6,065 nucleotides of DNA, taken from NCBI GenBank assembly GCA_900552195.1, contig URYO01000082.1, positions 1 through 6,065 of the forward strand, given 5' to 3'. This DNA comes from an uncultured Sutterella sp. GTDB lineage: Bacteria > Pseudomonadota > Gammaproteobacteria > Burkholderiales > Burkholderiaceae_F. Below the pieces are notes generated by a model that worked only from the letters and a program-made list of their open reading frames with translations, ran no database searches and was not told the DNA's origin. The position numbers and the translations under genes are program-made. Positions 6,065 through 6,065 of this stretch are shown here, in pieces. Position 1 is the stretch's first letter. Each line of letters starts with the position of its first letter.

Positions 6065-6065
6065 T

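Overview
The window reads as ordinary chromosomal DNA of a Gram-negative bacterium, most likely a betaproteobacterium (order Burkholderiales). A gut Sutterella/Parasutterella-like lineage is my guess, from intermediate GC and from the mix of EttA, fused MnmC and RarD proteins that resemble, but are clearly diverged from, their E. coli counterparts as I remember them. No database search was possible, so the taxonomy is an inference.

Layout, all main genes on the + strand: (1) 59-748, a small RIO/InaA-like protein kinase-fold protein with an extended -10 promoter so close to its ATG that the mRNA may be leaderless; (2) 779-2440, ettA, the ABC-F translation throttle, behind a near-consensus sigma70-type promoter that starts inside the last codons of the kinase gene; (3) 2449-4299, mnmC, the bifunctional tRNA wobble-uridine modification enzyme, only 8 bp after ettA; (4) 4337-5281, rarD, a ten-helix EamA/DMT-family permease; (5) 5282-5429, a 148-bp gap with no convincing gene or terminator; (6) 5430-5786, an unrecognised small single-pass membrane protein with two cysteines; (7) 5798 onward, the start of uppP (undecaprenyl-diphosphate phosphatase), which stops resembling UppP after about 63 residues.

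The most notable feature is the right end. From about base 5984 to the window end the + strand no longer encodes UppP. The minus strand there instead reads as an open, coding-looking segment resembling the C-terminal part of a metal-binding (ZnuA/TroA-type) ABC transporter substrate-binding protein. The switch falls at a perfect 8-bp palindrome. This looks like an inverted junction between two unrelated loci: either a real rearrangement that breaks uppP or, more likely, a chimeric join in the assembly or amplification.

Functionally, ettA and mnmC both act on translation (ribosome entry into elongation, and wobble decoding) and probably share a transcript. rarD, the small membrane protein and uppP are envelope-related neighbours with no evident common pathway. 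I found no mobile element, CRISPR array, RNA gene or undescribed multi-gene system.
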